A stretch of DNA of 64,000 nucleotides from Oscillospiraceae bacterium (GCA_015067495.1 SVMI01000009.1:1-64000); one strand, 5' to 3'; shown: positions 16,151-25,448, numbered from the stretch's first letter. Notes: generated from the sequence alone by a model not told the origin. Program-made: numbers and translations.

Positions 16151-17416
16151 ATGGAAACAACTTTTGAAACAAAACAAGAACGGGCAGTGCTGGTCGGCTT
16201 GAATGCCGACTGCTTCCGCCGTGATCAGATCGCGACGGATGAGACTCTTGAGGAGCTGGAAGCACTGCTGGAAACAGCCGGCGGCTTCTGCACGGGCAAG
16301 GTGCTGCAAAACCGCCATGCGCCGGATTCCCACAGCTTTATCGGTGAGGGTAAGGCACTGGAAGTGAAGATGCTGGTGGAAGTGACGGAATCGACCATGG
16401 TGGTCTTTGACAACGAGCTTTCGCCCGGCAATATCCGCGCGCTGGAGGAGATATTGGGCGTGACTGTTCTGGACAGAAGCGCGCTGATCCTTGATATTTT
16501 TGCCCAGCGTGCCAAGACCAGGGAAGGTCGCTTGCAGGTGGAGCTGGCACAGTATCAGTATCTTCTGCCGCGGCTTTCCGGCATGGGCAAGAGCCTGAGC
16601 CGTCAGGGCGGCGGCATCGGCACCCGGGGTCCCGGTGAAACGAAGCTTGAAACCGATCGCCGTCACATCCGGGAACGCATTTCCAGATTGCAGCATGAGC
16701 TGGATCAGGTGCGTCAGGTGCGTGCTGTGCAGCGGGAACGGAGAATGAAGAACTCTGTGCCTGTTGTTGCCATCGTCGGCTACACAAACGCAGGAAAATC
16801 AACCCTTTTGAATCATCTGACAGATGCGGGCATCCCCGCCAATAACCGTCTTTTCGACACATTGGATACCACGTCCCGTCAGTTGACGGTGTCGGATAAT
16901 CTGGATGTCATCCTGACCGACACGGTGGGCTTTATCGCAAAGCTGCCACACCATCTGGTGGATGCGTTCCACGCAACGCTGGAGGAGTTGGAGTTTGCAG
17001 ATCTTTTGCTGCACGTGATCGATGCTTCCGACGAAAACCGGCAGGAGCATATCGAGGTAGTGGACAAGCTGATCGCAAAGCTTGCAAAGCCCGGAACGCC
17101 TGTGCTGCAGTGCTACAATAAGGCGGATCTGGTGGACAGAACGGATATTCCCATCGGTGAGGATGTCGTTGCGATCTCTGCTGCCACCGGCATGGGCATG
17201 GACAAGCTGCTTGCTGCCATCGAAAAGGCACTGGGTCACAGCCGCCATCACATTGTTGTGACGCTGCCGTACTCCATGGGCGGTATGGTCGATACCCTGC
17301 ACAGCAATGCGCAGGTGATGCGCGTGGATTACACGGGAGAAGGCATTGTGGTGGAGACCGTCGTCGATCCGATCCTCTACGGTCGCTTGCGGGATTATAT
17401 AACGAAGGAGTGCTGA
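16151..17416 (+). CDS. hflX: GTPase HflX
   Basis: 421 residues. The N-terminal HflX domain is followed by the glycine-rich linker RQGGGIGTRGPGETKLE and a coiled segment, then a TRAFAC GTPase domain with G1 GYTNAGKST, G3 DTVGFI and G4 NKAD. HflX binds 50S/70S ribosomes and splits stalled ribosomes under stress. Start ATG with TGGAGG upstream. It is the first gene of a tight rightward run, and yigZ starts 3 bp after its stop. Confidence 0.95.
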   Translation: METTFETKQERAVLVGLNADCFRRDQIATDETLEELEALLETAGGFCTGKVLQNRHAPDSHSFIGEGKALEVKMLVEVTESTMVVFDNELSPGNIRALEEILGVTVLDRSALILDIFAQRAKTREGRLQVELAQYQYLLPRLSGMGKSLSRQGGGIGTRGPGETKLETDRRHIRERISRLQHELDQVRQVRAVQRERRMKNSVPVVAIVGYTNAGKSTLLNHLTDAGIPANNRLFDTLDTTSRQLTVSDNLDVILTDTVGFIAKLPHHLVDAFHATLEELEFADLLLHVIDASDENRQEHIEVVDKLIAKLAKPGTPVLQCYNKADLVDRTDIPIGEDVVAISAATGMGMDKLLAAIEKALGHSRHHIVVTLPYSMGGMVDTLHSNAQVMRVDYTGEGIVVETVVDPILYGRLRDYITKEC

Positions 17417-17419
17417 GCG

Positions 17420-18052
17420 TTGGACGAATATCTGGTGCCGAGCGGCTTCGGTGAAGACGAATTTACGGAGAAAAAGTCCCGTTTTATCGGCAGGATCTGG
17501 CCTGTGGAGTCGGAAGAAGAGGCACTCGCCAAGATCCAAGAGATGGAAAAGGTTTATAAAGACGCTGCCCATAATTGTTGGGCGTACATCATCCGCGGCG
17601 GCGTGTCCCGGTTTTCTGACAACGGCGAACCCGGCGGTACGGCAGGCAATCCCATGATGCAGGTGCTGCAAAAGGAAGGGCTGAATAACGTTCTATGCGT
17701 TGTCACCCGCTATTTCGGCGGCATTTTGCTGGGTGCGGGCGGCTTGGTTCGTGCCTACACAAAGGGTGCAAAGATCGCCGTAAATGCCGCAGGAAAGTCC
17801 ATGAAGCGGGTATGGTCGGTGCTGTATGTGCCGTGTCCGTATAACTTTTATGAGCGCGTCAAGCTGGAGGTCGCCGCATTCGGAGGCATCATCCGCAACA
17901 CGGAATTTACATCGGAAGTAGAGCTGGAGATACTGGTTGCCGCACCGCAAAAACAGGCTTTTTTGGAACGGTTGACGGATATGAGCGCCGCGACCATTGA
18001 AGGCATGGAGACCGGACAGGAATACCGGGCATTTCCGATAGATGGGGAGTGA
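17420..18052 (+). CDS. YigZ/IMPACT family protein
   Basis: 210 residues starting at a TTG at 17420 with AAGGAG 10 nt upstream. The N-terminal UPF0029/Impact domain contains DNGEPGGTAGNPM and TRYFGGILLGAGGLVRAY; a C-terminal DUF1949 ferredoxin-like domain covers about residues 135-200. Homologues are related to eukaryotic IMPACT, which regulates Gcn2, but the bacterial role is unclear. Position between hflX and a dGTPase gene suggests co-expression rather than a defined pathway. Confidence 0.9.
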   Translation: MDEYLVPSGFGEDEFTEKKSRFIGRIWPVESEEEALAKIQEMEKVYKDAAHNCWAYIIRGGVSRFSDNGEPGGTAGNPMMQVLQKEGLNNVLCVVTRYFGGILLGAGGLVRAYTKGAKIAVNAAGKSMKRVWSVLYVPCPYNFYERVKLEVAAFGGIIRNTEFTSEVELEILVAAPQKQAFLERLTDMSAATIEGMETGQEYRAFPIDGE

Positions 18053-18057
18053 ACATA

Positions 18058-19071
18058 ATGACAGTACGGGAAGAACTGGAATATCAGGAACACCGCCGAC
18101 TCAATCCGCTGGCGGCATTTGCCGATCAAAGCAAGGGTCGCCCGATGCCGGAGGAGATGGATGCGGAGGAAGTCCGCACCTGCTATCAGCGGGATGTGGA
18201 CAAGATCATCCATTCCAAGGCATTTCGCCGCCTGATGCACAAGACACAGGTGTTTTTGCGTCCTGAGGGTGACCACTACCGCACGCGCATGACCCACACC
18301 ATCGAGGTGTCCCGCATTGCCCGCACCATCGTGCGCGCCTTGGCGTTGAATGAGGATCTGACAGAAGCCATTGCGTTGGGGCATGATCTTGGACATACGC
18401 CCTTCGGTCATGCCGGCGAGTCCGCACTGTCCGATTGTCTGGGCAAGCCCTTCAGCCACAATGAGCAGAGTCTTCGCGTGGTGGATGTTCTCGAGAAGAA
18501 CGGTCAGGGTCTGAACCTGAGCTATGAGGTTCGTATGGGCATCGTGGGTCACACGGGTCCTTACATTCCCGAAACGCTGGAGGGTCAGGTGGTTCGCCGC
18601 TCCGATCAGATCGCCTATGTCAATCATGACATCGATGACGCCATCCGTGCCGGTATCCTTTCCGGGGATGACATTCCGAGAGATATTGTGGAAATTCTGG
18701 GCAACAACCACAGCCAGCGGCTCAATACATTGGTGTGCGATATGATCAGTGTTTCCCGTGAGGCAGGTGCCATCTGTCTGTCGCCGACAGTGGAAAAAGC
18801 ATTGGCAGACCTGCGGGCATTCATGTTTGAGCGGGTCTATTACAACCCCGTTGCAAAGGGGGAGGAGAGCAAGGCGAAGAAAATGCTCGCCCGGCTTTAC
18901 GAATACTATATTGCCCACCCGGAGGCACTGCCGGAGGACTTCCAGCCGCAGCTTTCCTTTGACGGCATGGAGCGAACTGTTTGCGACTACATTGCCGGCA
19001 TGACCGACAAGTACGCGGTGGACAAGTATACCGAAATCTTCATTCCGATGGGCTGGAACGTCCGCGGATAA
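18058..19071 (+). CDS. dgt: Deoxyguanosinetriphosphate triphosphohydrolase-like HD protein
   Basis: 337 residues from the ATG at 18058, with GGGGAG 8 nt upstream; an in-frame GTG at 18049 overlaps the previous stop and is a weaker choice. The HD phosphohydrolase domain shows FRRLMHKTQVF, the first metal His in RMTHTIEVSRIARTI, and HDLGHTPFGHAGE with the HD pair. The family converts dNTPs (classically dGTP) to the nucleoside and triphosphate. Location just upstream of dnaG is common in clostridia. Confidence 0.93.
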   Translation: MTVREELEYQEHRRLNPLAAFADQSKGRPMPEEMDAEEVRTCYQRDVDKIIHSKAFRRLMHKTQVFLRPEGDHYRTRMTHTIEVSRIARTIVRALALNEDLTEAIALGHDLGHTPFGHAGESALSDCLGKPFSHNEQSLRVVDVLEKNGQGLNLSYEVRMGIVGHTGPYIPETLEGQVVRRSDQIAYVNHDIDDAIRAGILSGDDIPRDIVEILGNNHSQRLNTLVCDMISVSREAGAICLSPTVEKALADLRAFMFERVYYNPVAKGEESKAKKMLARLYEYYIAHPEALPEDFQPQLSFDGMERTVCDYIAGMTDKYAVDKYTEIFIPMGWNVRG

Positions 19072-19101
19072 TGTAAATTACAGCGAAAGGAGGCGGTAAC
19101 C

Positions 19102-20856
19102 ATGGCATTTCCGCCCGCATTTATTGATGAATTGGTCGCCCGTAATCCCATAGAGGATGTGGTTGGGCAGTATGTGAGCCTGCGTCGTGCAGGTGCGAAT
19201 ATGTTTGGACTTTGCCCGTTCCATGGGGAGAAGACCGCCTCGTTCTCAGTTGCCCCCGACAAGGGTATTTACTACTGCTTCGGCTGCCACAAGGGCGGCG
19301 GCGTCATCAACTTCCAGATGGAAGTGGAGGGACTCAGTTACCCCGATGCAGTCCGGGCACTGGCAAAGCGTGCCGGCATGCAAGTGCCGGAGGATGAGCA
19401 GTATCAGTCCCGTTATCGCCAGCAGGAGCGTCTATGGGCACTTCACAAGGAAGCGGCGCGGTTTTTCCATGCCCAGCTCTATGCGCCCGTGGGCAAGGCT
19501 GCACTGGAATACGCCTTGGGCAGAGGTATGTCCAAGTCCATTCTGACCACCTTCGGTGTGGGCTATGCCCCCGATGGCTGGGATCATCTGGTTCGCGCCA
19601 TGAAGGCGAAGGGCTACACCGATCAGGAGCTGATCGACGCGGGGCTTGTGACAGTGTCCCAGAAGGACAATAGGAAAATTTTTGACCGCTTCCGTGATCG
19701 GCTGATGTTCCCCATCATCGACGTGCGTGGCAACGTCATCGGCTTTGGCGGTCGTATTATCAAAAAGGATTCCGAGGCGGCAAAGTACCTCAACTCTCCC
19801 GAAACGCTGATCTTCAACAAGCGGAAAAATCTTTTCGGCTTGAATTTGGCGAAAAAGAGCAAGCAGGGCTTTTTGATCCTTGTGGAGGGCAATATCGACG
19901 TTGTGGCACTGCATCAGTACGGCTTTGACAACGCCATTGCATCTTTGGGTACGAGCCTTACGGAGGAGCAGGCGGCATTGATGAACCGTTACGCGGATCA
20001 GGTGGTACTCATCTACGACAGCGATAATGCAGGTCAGAACGCCACAAAGCGTGCCATCCCAATCCTTGAAAAGGCAGGTCTGCAGGTCAAGGTGCTGCAG
20101 ATCAAGGACGCAAAAGACCCTGATGAATTTTTGAAAAAGTTCGGTGCGGACAGATTTAAGCTCCTTTTGGAGGATTCGTCCAACCGTGTGGAATACCAGC
20201 TCAATGCCATCGCGAAAAAGTACGATCTGCGCATTGATGATGAAAAGGTAAAATATCTGCAGGAATCTGCGGATCTGATCGCATCCCTTCCCAGCGCGGT
20301 GCAGCGCGAGGTCTACGGTGCACGTGTGGCGGAGCATGCGGGCATCAGTGGGGATGCCATGAAGCTGGAGATCGGCAGAGCGTTCAAGCGCAGACAAAGC
20401 CGGGAGAAGAAAAAGCAGGAGAAGATCGATCTGTCGCCTGCGCAGAATCTGCAGCCCAAAAGCCGCACGATCCGCTATGACAACATGAAGTCTGCCATGG
20501 CAGAGGAGAGCGTGCTGGCGATGGCATTCCGGGATCCGTCGCTGCTGGATCATGCCGGCGCGCTGAGGGCGGAGTTCTTCTCCTCGGAGCTGTTGGGACG
20601 TGTTTACCGGCAGCTGGTGCTGCGCCATACCCAAAATCTTGAGGTTTCGCCGGCGGTACTGGAAGAGCTGTCTGCTGAAGAAATGTCCCACATTGTGGGC
20701 ATTACCCAACGGCTGCAGGGACCTGCCGGCGAGCAGGCATTTGCAGATTGCGTGCGTATCATCTGTGCAGAGCATCAGGCGGCATCTGTCAGCTCGGAGG
20801 ATGATCTGCTTGCACTGCAGAACAGACTGAAGGAAAGAAAAGGAATGAAAGAATGA
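19102..20856 (+). CDS. dnaG: DNA primase
   Basis: 584 residues. It makes the RNA primers for lagging-strand synthesis. The N-terminal CHC2 zinc finger shows CPFHGEKTASF and YYCFGCHKGG; the catalytic core has the RFRDRLMFPI block and the TOPRIM motif with LVEGNIDVV and YDSDNAGQNA; a C-terminal helicase-binding region covers about residues 440-584. A GGAGG precedes the ATG. Its stop overlaps the next start (ATGA), forming the classical dnaG-sigma macromolecular synthesis operon. Confidence 0.97.
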   Translation: MAFPPAFIDELVARNPIEDVVGQYVSLRRAGANMFGLCPFHGEKTASFSVAPDKGIYYCFGCHKGGGVINFQMEVEGLSYPDAVRALAKRAGMQVPEDEQYQSRYRQQERLWALHKEAARFFHAQLYAPVGKAALEYALGRGMSKSILTTFGVGYAPDGWDHLVRAMKAKGYTDQELIDAGLVTVSQKDNRKIFDRFRDRLMFPIIDVRGNVIGFGGRIIKKDSEAAKYLNSPETLIFNKRKNLFGLNLAKKSKQGFLILVEGNIDVVALHQYGFDNAIASLGTSLTEEQAALMNRYADQVVLIYDSDNAGQNATKRAIPILEKAGLQVKVLQIKDAKDPDEFLKKFGADRFKLLLEDSSNRVEYQLNAIAKKYDLRIDDEKVKYLQESADLIASLPSAVQREVYGARVAEHAGISGDAMKLEIGRAFKRRQSREKKKQEKIDLSPAQNLQPKSRTIRYDNMKSAMAEESVLAMAFRDPSLLDHAGALRAEFFSSELLGRVYRQLVLRHTQNLEVSPAVLEELSAEEMSHIVGITQRLQGPAGEQAFADCVRIICAEHQAASVSSEDDLLALQNRLKERKGMKE

Positions 20857-21719
20857 CCGATTTGCCTACCAAGGAAAAAGCGGCACCGATCAATGCGGGT
20901 GATGCTGATGTACGGCAGTATCTGAGTGAAATACGGCGTTATCCCCGTCTGGAGCCTCAGCAGGAGCTGGAGCTTGCAAAGCGCTGCGCCCAAGGCGATG
21001 AGGACGCCATCCGTCAGCTGGTCAATTCCAATCTGCGGCTGGTGGTTTCCGTGGCACGGGAATACGCAGGCCGCGGTGTGCCGCTGCAGGACCTCATTCA
21101 GGAGGGAAGTATCGGACTGCTGGCTGCGGCAAGAAAATATGATTATACACTTGAATTTCGTTTTTCTACTTACGCAACGAAATGGATCCGGCAGGGGGTG
21201 ACCCGCTGCCTGAAGAACCACGCCAATCTGATCCGTGTACCGACACACACCGCTGAGCGTATTCGCAAAATCGTACAAACCCGCACAGCACTTTGGCAGG
21301 AAAACGGCGAGGAGCCGACAGATGAGCTGCTGGCTGCCACATGTGAGATTTCCGTGGAGAAGCTGCAGCAGCTGCGCGCGCTTTATCCGGAGATCCGCTC
21401 GCTGGATGCTTCCGTCGGTGAGGATGATGTTCCCATGGGTGCTGTGGTGGAGGATCTGCAGACACCGCAGCCATTTGAAACGCTGGTTCGTGAGGAATTG
21501 ACGCGAACGATCAACGGTCTGCTGCAGATGCTCACGCCCCGCCAGCAAGAGGTTTTGGTGCTGCGTTTCGGTATGCACGACGGCATCTGCTATTCCTTCG
21601 AGCAGATCGGAAAAAGCCTCGACATCTCCAAGGAACGGGCGCGGCAAATTACGCAGGAAGCCATCGAAAAATTACAAAAGCTGGGCGCAAGCATGGGGCT
21701 GGAGGATTTTTTGGAATGA
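20853..21719 (+). CDS. RNA polymerase sigma factor, RpoD-related (sigma-70 family), short form
   Basis: 288 residues. Region 1.2 is DADVRQYLSEIRRYP; region 2 holds NLRLVVSVAREYAGRGVPLQ, DLIQEGSIGLLAA and FSTYATKWIRQGVTR; region 3 contains IRVPTHTAERI; region 4 has LTPRQQEVLVLRFGM and the helix-turn-helix SLDISKERARQITQEAIEKL. Synteny after dnaG is that of the primary sigma factor, but region 1.1 is missing and the TRCLKNHANLI segment differs from the usual TRAIADQARTI, so it may be the housekeeping factor in reduced form or a group 2 factor. ATGA overlaps join it to dnaG and to the next gene. Confidence 0.85.
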   Translation: MTDLPTKEKAAPINAGDADVRQYLSEIRRYPRLEPQQELELAKRCAQGDEDAIRQLVNSNLRLVVSVAREYAGRGVPLQDLIQEGSIGLLAAARKYDYTLEFRFSTYATKWIRQGVTRCLKNHANLIRVPTHTAERIRKIVQTRTALWQENGEEPTDELLAATCEISVEKLQQLRALYPEIRSLDASVGEDDVPMGAVVEDLQTPQPFETLVREELTRTINGLLQMLTPRQQEVLVLRFGMHDGICYSFEQIGKSLDISKERARQITQEAIEKLQKLGASMGLEDFLE

Positions 21720-22753
21720 ATCAACTGGAATTTACATTTGAAAGATCGGACTGGGAGCAGATGATCGATCGGATCCCTGCAGGCGGCACGCTGGATGCAG
21801 TCCGATTCCTGACTGTGACGGAATCGCAGGATGAGCAGGAGCTGGAAGCGACGCTTGCACAGCTGGATGAGAAGGATGTGCTGCTGGATATTTCCAAGCT
21901 GGAGAATTTTGCCGGCTCTGCCGATACGGCGGTGCGCCTGCGTTTCGAAAAGCAGCTGGTTTCCGAAGGAAGGCTGCCTGACGGACTGGAGGAAAACGAC
22001 CCCCTGCGGCTGTATCTGGAGGAGATCGCGGCACTGCCTGCCTGCGGTGATCCGCAGCTGCTTGCGCAACGCTATCTGGAGGGGGATGAGTCAGTTGTTC
22101 CGCAGCTGACCAATCGGATGCTGGCTTCCGTGGCGGAGCAGGCATTCTCGCTTGCAGGGCGCGGTGTACTGCTGCTTGATCTGCTGCAGGAGGGAGGACT
22201 CGGTCTGTGGGAGGCGATCCTTTCCTATCAGGGCGGTGATTTTGAGCGACATTGCAGCCGTTGTATTCAAAGAACGCTCCACAAGACATTGGTGCTGCAT
22301 TCCCGGGAATTTGGTGTGGGTCAGCGGATGCGTCAAATGATGGAGGACTACCGGGCGGTGGATGAGCGTCTGCTTGGCGACCTTGGTCGCATTCCCACTG
22401 TCCCCGAGATCGCGCAGGAGCTGCATTTGACGGTGGAGGCAACGGCAACGGTTGCTGAAATGGTTGAGATCGCCCGCCGGGTGAACATGGCAAAGCAAGA
22501 GCCGGAGCCGGAGGAAGAGGAAATTGCCGAAACCCAGTCGGTGGAAGACACCGCCTATTTCCAGATGCGCCAGCGGATCGGAGATCTGCTCAGCACGCTG
22601 GATGAATTGGACGCGAAGATTTTGTCCTCGCGCTTTGGACTGGAGTCAGGGTTGCCCCTGAGCGCGGCAGAAACCGGCAAAAAGCTGGGCTTGACCCCGG
22701 ATGAAGTGACTGCACGGGAGGCAGCTGCCCTTCAAAAGCTGCGCAATCAGTAA
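21716..22753 (+). CDS. Divergent sigma-70-like protein, tandem to the RpoD-like gene
   Basis: 345 residues. About 95 N-terminal residues have no clear match; then NDPLRLYLEEIAALP resembles region 1.2, RGVLLLDLLQEGGLGLWEAIL a weakened region 2, LGRIPTVPEIAQELHL a region 3-like segment, and LDELDAKILSSRFGL with LGLTPDEVTAREAAAL a region 4. The -10 recognition part, normally YATxWIRQ, is replaced by HCSRCIQRTLHKTL, so promoter melting ability is doubtful. It overlaps the preceding sigma gene by ATGA, implying coupled translation. It may be a co-sigma, an anti-sigma-like partner or a diverged alternative factor. No frameshift or stop breaks the frame. Confidence 0.75.
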   Translation: MNQLEFTFERSDWEQMIDRIPAGGTLDAVRFLTVTESQDEQELEATLAQLDEKDVLLDISKLENFAGSADTAVRLRFEKQLVSEGRLPDGLEENDPLRLYLEEIAALPACGDPQLLAQRYLEGDESVVPQLTNRMLASVAEQAFSLAGRGVLLLDLLQEGGLGLWEAILSYQGGDFERHCSRCIQRTLHKTLVLHSREFGVGQRMRQMMEDYRAVDERLLGDLGRIPTVPEIAQELHLTVEATATVAEMVEIARRVNMAKQEPEPEEEEIAETQSVEDTAYFQMRQRIGDLLSTLDELDAKILSSRFGLESGLPLSAAETGKKLGLTPDEVTAREAAALQKLRNQ

Positions 22754-22768
22754 AGAGAGGTAAAGATT

Positions 22769-23449
22769 ATGGCAAAGACTGTTTCCATCGCCATCGACGG
22801 CCCTGCCGGCGCGGGCAAGAGTACCATCGCCCGGGCTATTGCAAAGGAGCTTGGCTACTATTATGTGGATACCGGTGCGATCTATCGTACTGTGGCATAT
22901 TTCATGGATCTGCTTGGCATCAGTCCCAAGGATGTGGACGGTGTGGAGCGTTACATCGATGAGCTGACCATCAACATCGAATACGATGACGAGGGCGTTC
23001 AGCACATGATCATGAATGGCATGGACGTCAGCAACGATATTCGCACACAGGATATTTCCCAGAAGGCATCGTTGATCTCCGCTCATGCGGTGGTACGGGA
23101 TGTGCTGCTGGATATGCAGCGGGATGTCGCCAAGGCGCACAATGTGGTCATGGACGGACGCGACATCGGAACGGTCGTTCTGCCCAAGGCGCAGGTCAAG
23201 ATTTTCCTGACGGCATCCGCGGAAGTCCGCGCCAAGCGCCGCACGGACGAGCTGATCGCCAAGGGACAGAAGGCAAACTATGAACAGATCCTCAAGGAGA
23301 TCCAGCAGCGGGATTATCAGGACTCCCATCGCGCCATCGCGCCGCTGAAGATGGCAAAGGATTCCGTCAAGGTGGATACCTCTGATATGACCATCGACGA
23401 GGTGATCGCAGCCATCCGTGCCATCGTTGCGGAAAAGGTGGGCGCATGA
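22769..23449 (+). CDS. cmk: Cytidylate kinase
   Basis: 226 residues. It phosphorylates CMP and dCMP with ATP. The P-loop IDGPAGAGKSTIA is near the N-terminus, followed by YYVDTGAIYRTVAYF, the CMP-binding VMDGRDIGTVVLP, and the lid segment EVRAKRRTDEL. Length is standard. GAGAGG precedes the ATG. Its stop overlaps the start of ispH-rpsA (ATGA); the order cmk-ispH-rpsA is conserved in Clostridia. Confidence 0.97.
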   Translation: MAKTVSIAIDGPAGAGKSTIARAIAKELGYYYVDTGAIYRTVAYFMDLLGISPKDVDGVERYIDELTINIEYDDEGVQHMIMNGMDVSNDIRTQDISQKASLISAHAVVRDVLLDMQRDVAKAHNVVMDGRDIGTVVLPKAQVKIFLTASAEVRAKRRTDELIAKGQKANYEQILKEIQQRDYQDSHRAIAPLKMAKDSVKVDTSDMTIDEVIAAIRAIVAEKVGA

Positions 23450-25437
23450 GCATTCGTGTAGCGGAAAGTGCCGGCTTTTGCTTCGGCGTCAACCGCGCCG
23501 TAGAAACGGTGGAGAAGGCGGCAGGGCAGGGAAGTCGGGTGGTGACCCTCGGTCCGATCATCCACAACCGTCATGTCGTGGAGCATTTTGATAAAATGGG
23601 CGTGTCGGTCATTGACAGCCCGGAGCAGGCACAGCCGGGCATGACGGTCATCATCCGTTCTCACGGCGTATCAAGAGCGGTCTGCGAAGCCCTTGAAAAG
23701 CGGGGCGTACAGATCGTGGATGCCACTTGTCCCTTTGTCAAGCGGATCCATGGAATTGTTGAAAAGGCAGAGCTATCCGGTCAGCTTCCCATCATTATCG
23801 GCACCCGCACCCACCCGGAGGTGGAGGGAATTGCGGGCTGGTGCAGTAATTGCCGGGTCTTTGAAACTCCCGAGGAGCTGGAAAACTGGGCACTCAGTGG
23901 TGAAATTTCGTGCGATTTGCCCATATGCATGGTCAGTCAGACCACCTCCACAGAAGCATTATGGAAAAAAAGTGTCCAAATCGCAAAAAAACAGTTTACT
24001 AACGTAAAAATATTTGATACAATATGCAGAGCAACAGAATTTCGGCAGAGGGAAGCGGCGGATTTAAGCGCTTCCAGTCAGGCTATGGTGGTTGTTGGCG
24101 ACGCGAAAAGCTCCAACACCGGTCGTCTGGCGATGATCTGTCGGGAACACTGTCAGAAGGTGGTGCTGGTGGACAATGCGTCCGAACTGCAGCCTGAACT
24201 GTTTGACGGTGTTACAAATGTCGGAATCACTGCCGGTGCTTCTACACCGGCGTGGATAATAAAGGAGGTCAATAAGACTATGAGCGAAATTATCAATGCT
24301 GATGCTGTGCAGGAGGAAAACTTCGAGCAACTCCTCGAGCAGTCCATCAAGACTTTAAATACAGGAGATAAGGTCATTGGTACCGTTACCGCTATTGGCA
24401 ACACCGAGATCCAGGTCGATCTGGGAACCAAGCACGCCGGCTACATTCCCTACGACGAAGTCAGCGCCGATCCTTCTGTGAAGCCTGAGGACATTCTCCA
24501 TGTAGGCGACGAGATCGAAGTGTTCGTCGTCCGCGTCAACGATCAGGAAGGCACTGTGCAGCTTTCCAAGAAGAAGCTGGACGGCCTGAAGATTTGGGAC
24601 GACATCGCTTCTTATGTAGAGGACAAGACCACTGTTGAGGGTGTTGTCACCGAAGAGAACAAGGGTGGTCTGGTTGTTACCATCAAGGGCATCCGCGTCT
24701 TCATCCCCGCTTCCCAGTCCGGCGTTGCCAAGGGTGGCGACATGTCCGCTATGCTGGGTCAGACCGTGCAGCTGAAGATCACGGAAGTCAACCGCGCACG
24801 CCGCCGTGTTATCGGCTCTATCCGCGCTGTCAACTCTGAGAACCGCAAGGCTTCTCAGGAGAAGCTGTGGGCAGAGATCGAAGAGGGCAAGAAGTATCAC
24901 GGTGTCGTGAAGTCCCTGACTTCTTACGGCGCATTCGTTGATATCGGTGGTGTCGACGGCATGGTTCACGTTTCCGAGCTGAGCTGGAACCGCATCAAGA
25001 CCCCCGCAGAGGTTGTCAGTGTTGGCGATGAGATCGACGTTTACGTCATCTCCTTCGACGCTGAAAAGCGCAAGATCTCTCTGGGCTACAAGACCGCTGA
25101 GATGAACCCCTGGAATCAGTTCATGACCGGCTACAATGTCGGTGATGTCGTGGATGTCAAGATCGTCAAGATGATGACCTTCGGCGCATTCGCAGAGATC
25201 ATTCCCGGTGTTGACGGTCTGATCCACATCTCCCAGATCGCTGACCGCCGCATCGCAAAGCCCGAGGACGTTCTGGCTGAGGGTCAGGTCGTTCAGGCTA
25301 AGATCACCGATGTGGACGCAGAGAACAAGCGCATCTCCCTGTCCATCCGCGCCCTGATCGAGCCTGCTGCAGAAGAAACTGCAGAAGAGGTCGTTGAAGA
25401 GGCTGCAGAGGAAGTCGCTGAAGAAGCTGCTGAATAA
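23446..25437 (+). CDS. ispH-rpsA: Fused 4-hydroxy-3-methylbut-2-enyl diphosphate reductase / ribosomal protein S1
   Basis: 663 residues. Residues 1 to about 278 are IspH, the [4Fe-4S] enzyme making IPP and DMAPP in the last MEP-pathway step; cluster Cys are in AGFCFGV, DATCPFV and DTICRAT. From residue 279 (MSEIINADAV) come four S1 RNA-binding repeats: GDKVIGTVTAIG, TVEGVVTEENKGG, YHGVVKSLTSYGAFVDIG and VVDVKIVKMMTFGAFAEI, then a Glu-rich tail. Such fusions are known in Clostridia. Here the junction keeps an AAAGGAGG and an in-frame ATG at 24280, and an AT-rich promoter-like stretch lies inside the ispH part, so S1 may also be made alone (385 residues). Confidence 0.95.
   Translation: MSIRVAESAGFCFGVNRAVETVEKAAGQGSRVVTLGPIIHNRHVVEHFDKMGVSVIDSPEQAQPGMTVIIRSHGVSRAVCEALEKRGVQIVDATCPFVKRIHGIVEKAELSGQLPIIIGTRTHPEVEGIAGWCSNCRVFETPEELENWALSGEISCDLPICMVSQTTSTEALWKKSVQIAKKQFTNVKIFDTICRATEFRQREAADLSASSQAMVVVGDAKSSNTGRLAMICREHCQKVVLVDNASELQPELFDGVTNVGITAGASTPAWIIKEVNKTMSEIINADAVQEENFEQLLEQSIKTLNTGDKVIGTVTAIGNTEIQVDLGTKHAGYIPYDEVSADPSVKPEDILHVGDEIEVFVVRVNDQEGTVQLSKKKLDGLKIWDDIASYVEDKTTVEGVVTEENKGGLVVTIKGIRVFIPASQSGVAKGGDMSAMLGQTVQLKITEVNRARRRVIGSIRAVNSENRKASQEKLWAEIEEGKKYHGVVKSLTSYGAFVDIGGVDGMVHVSELSWNRIKTPAEVVSVGDEIDVYVISFDAEKRKISLGYKTAEMNPWNQFMTGYNVGDVVDVKIVKMMTFGAFAEIIPGVDGLIHISQIADRRIAKPEDVLAEGQVVQAKITDVDAENKRISLSIRALIEPAAEETAEEVVEEAAEEVAEEAAE
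23995..24023 (+). promoter_or_regulatory. Candidate internal promoter for the S1 part of ispH-rpsA
   Basis: TTTACT (23995-24000), exactly 17 bp, TACAAT (24018-24023), inside the ispH coding part. The surrounding codons switch to AAA, ATA, ACA and AGA, unlike the AAG/ATC/CGC use on both sides. Confidence 0.6.
24261..24282 (+). promoter_or_regulatory. Internal ribosome-binding site and ATG of the S1 part
   Basis: AAAGGAGG (24261-24268), 11 nt, then an in-frame ATG at 24280 that begins the S1 N-terminus MSEIIN. This is one of the strongest Shine-Dalgarno sites in the window. Confidence 0.75.
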
Positions 25438-25448
25438 TTGAAACCTAC

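Noticed and set aside
23955-24000. A7 runs in the ispH part as a programmed frameshift site
   Set aside because: The frame continues intact with the expected IspH motif DTIC right after. No alternative frame extends usefully, and the AT-richness is better explained by the promoter-like hexamers.
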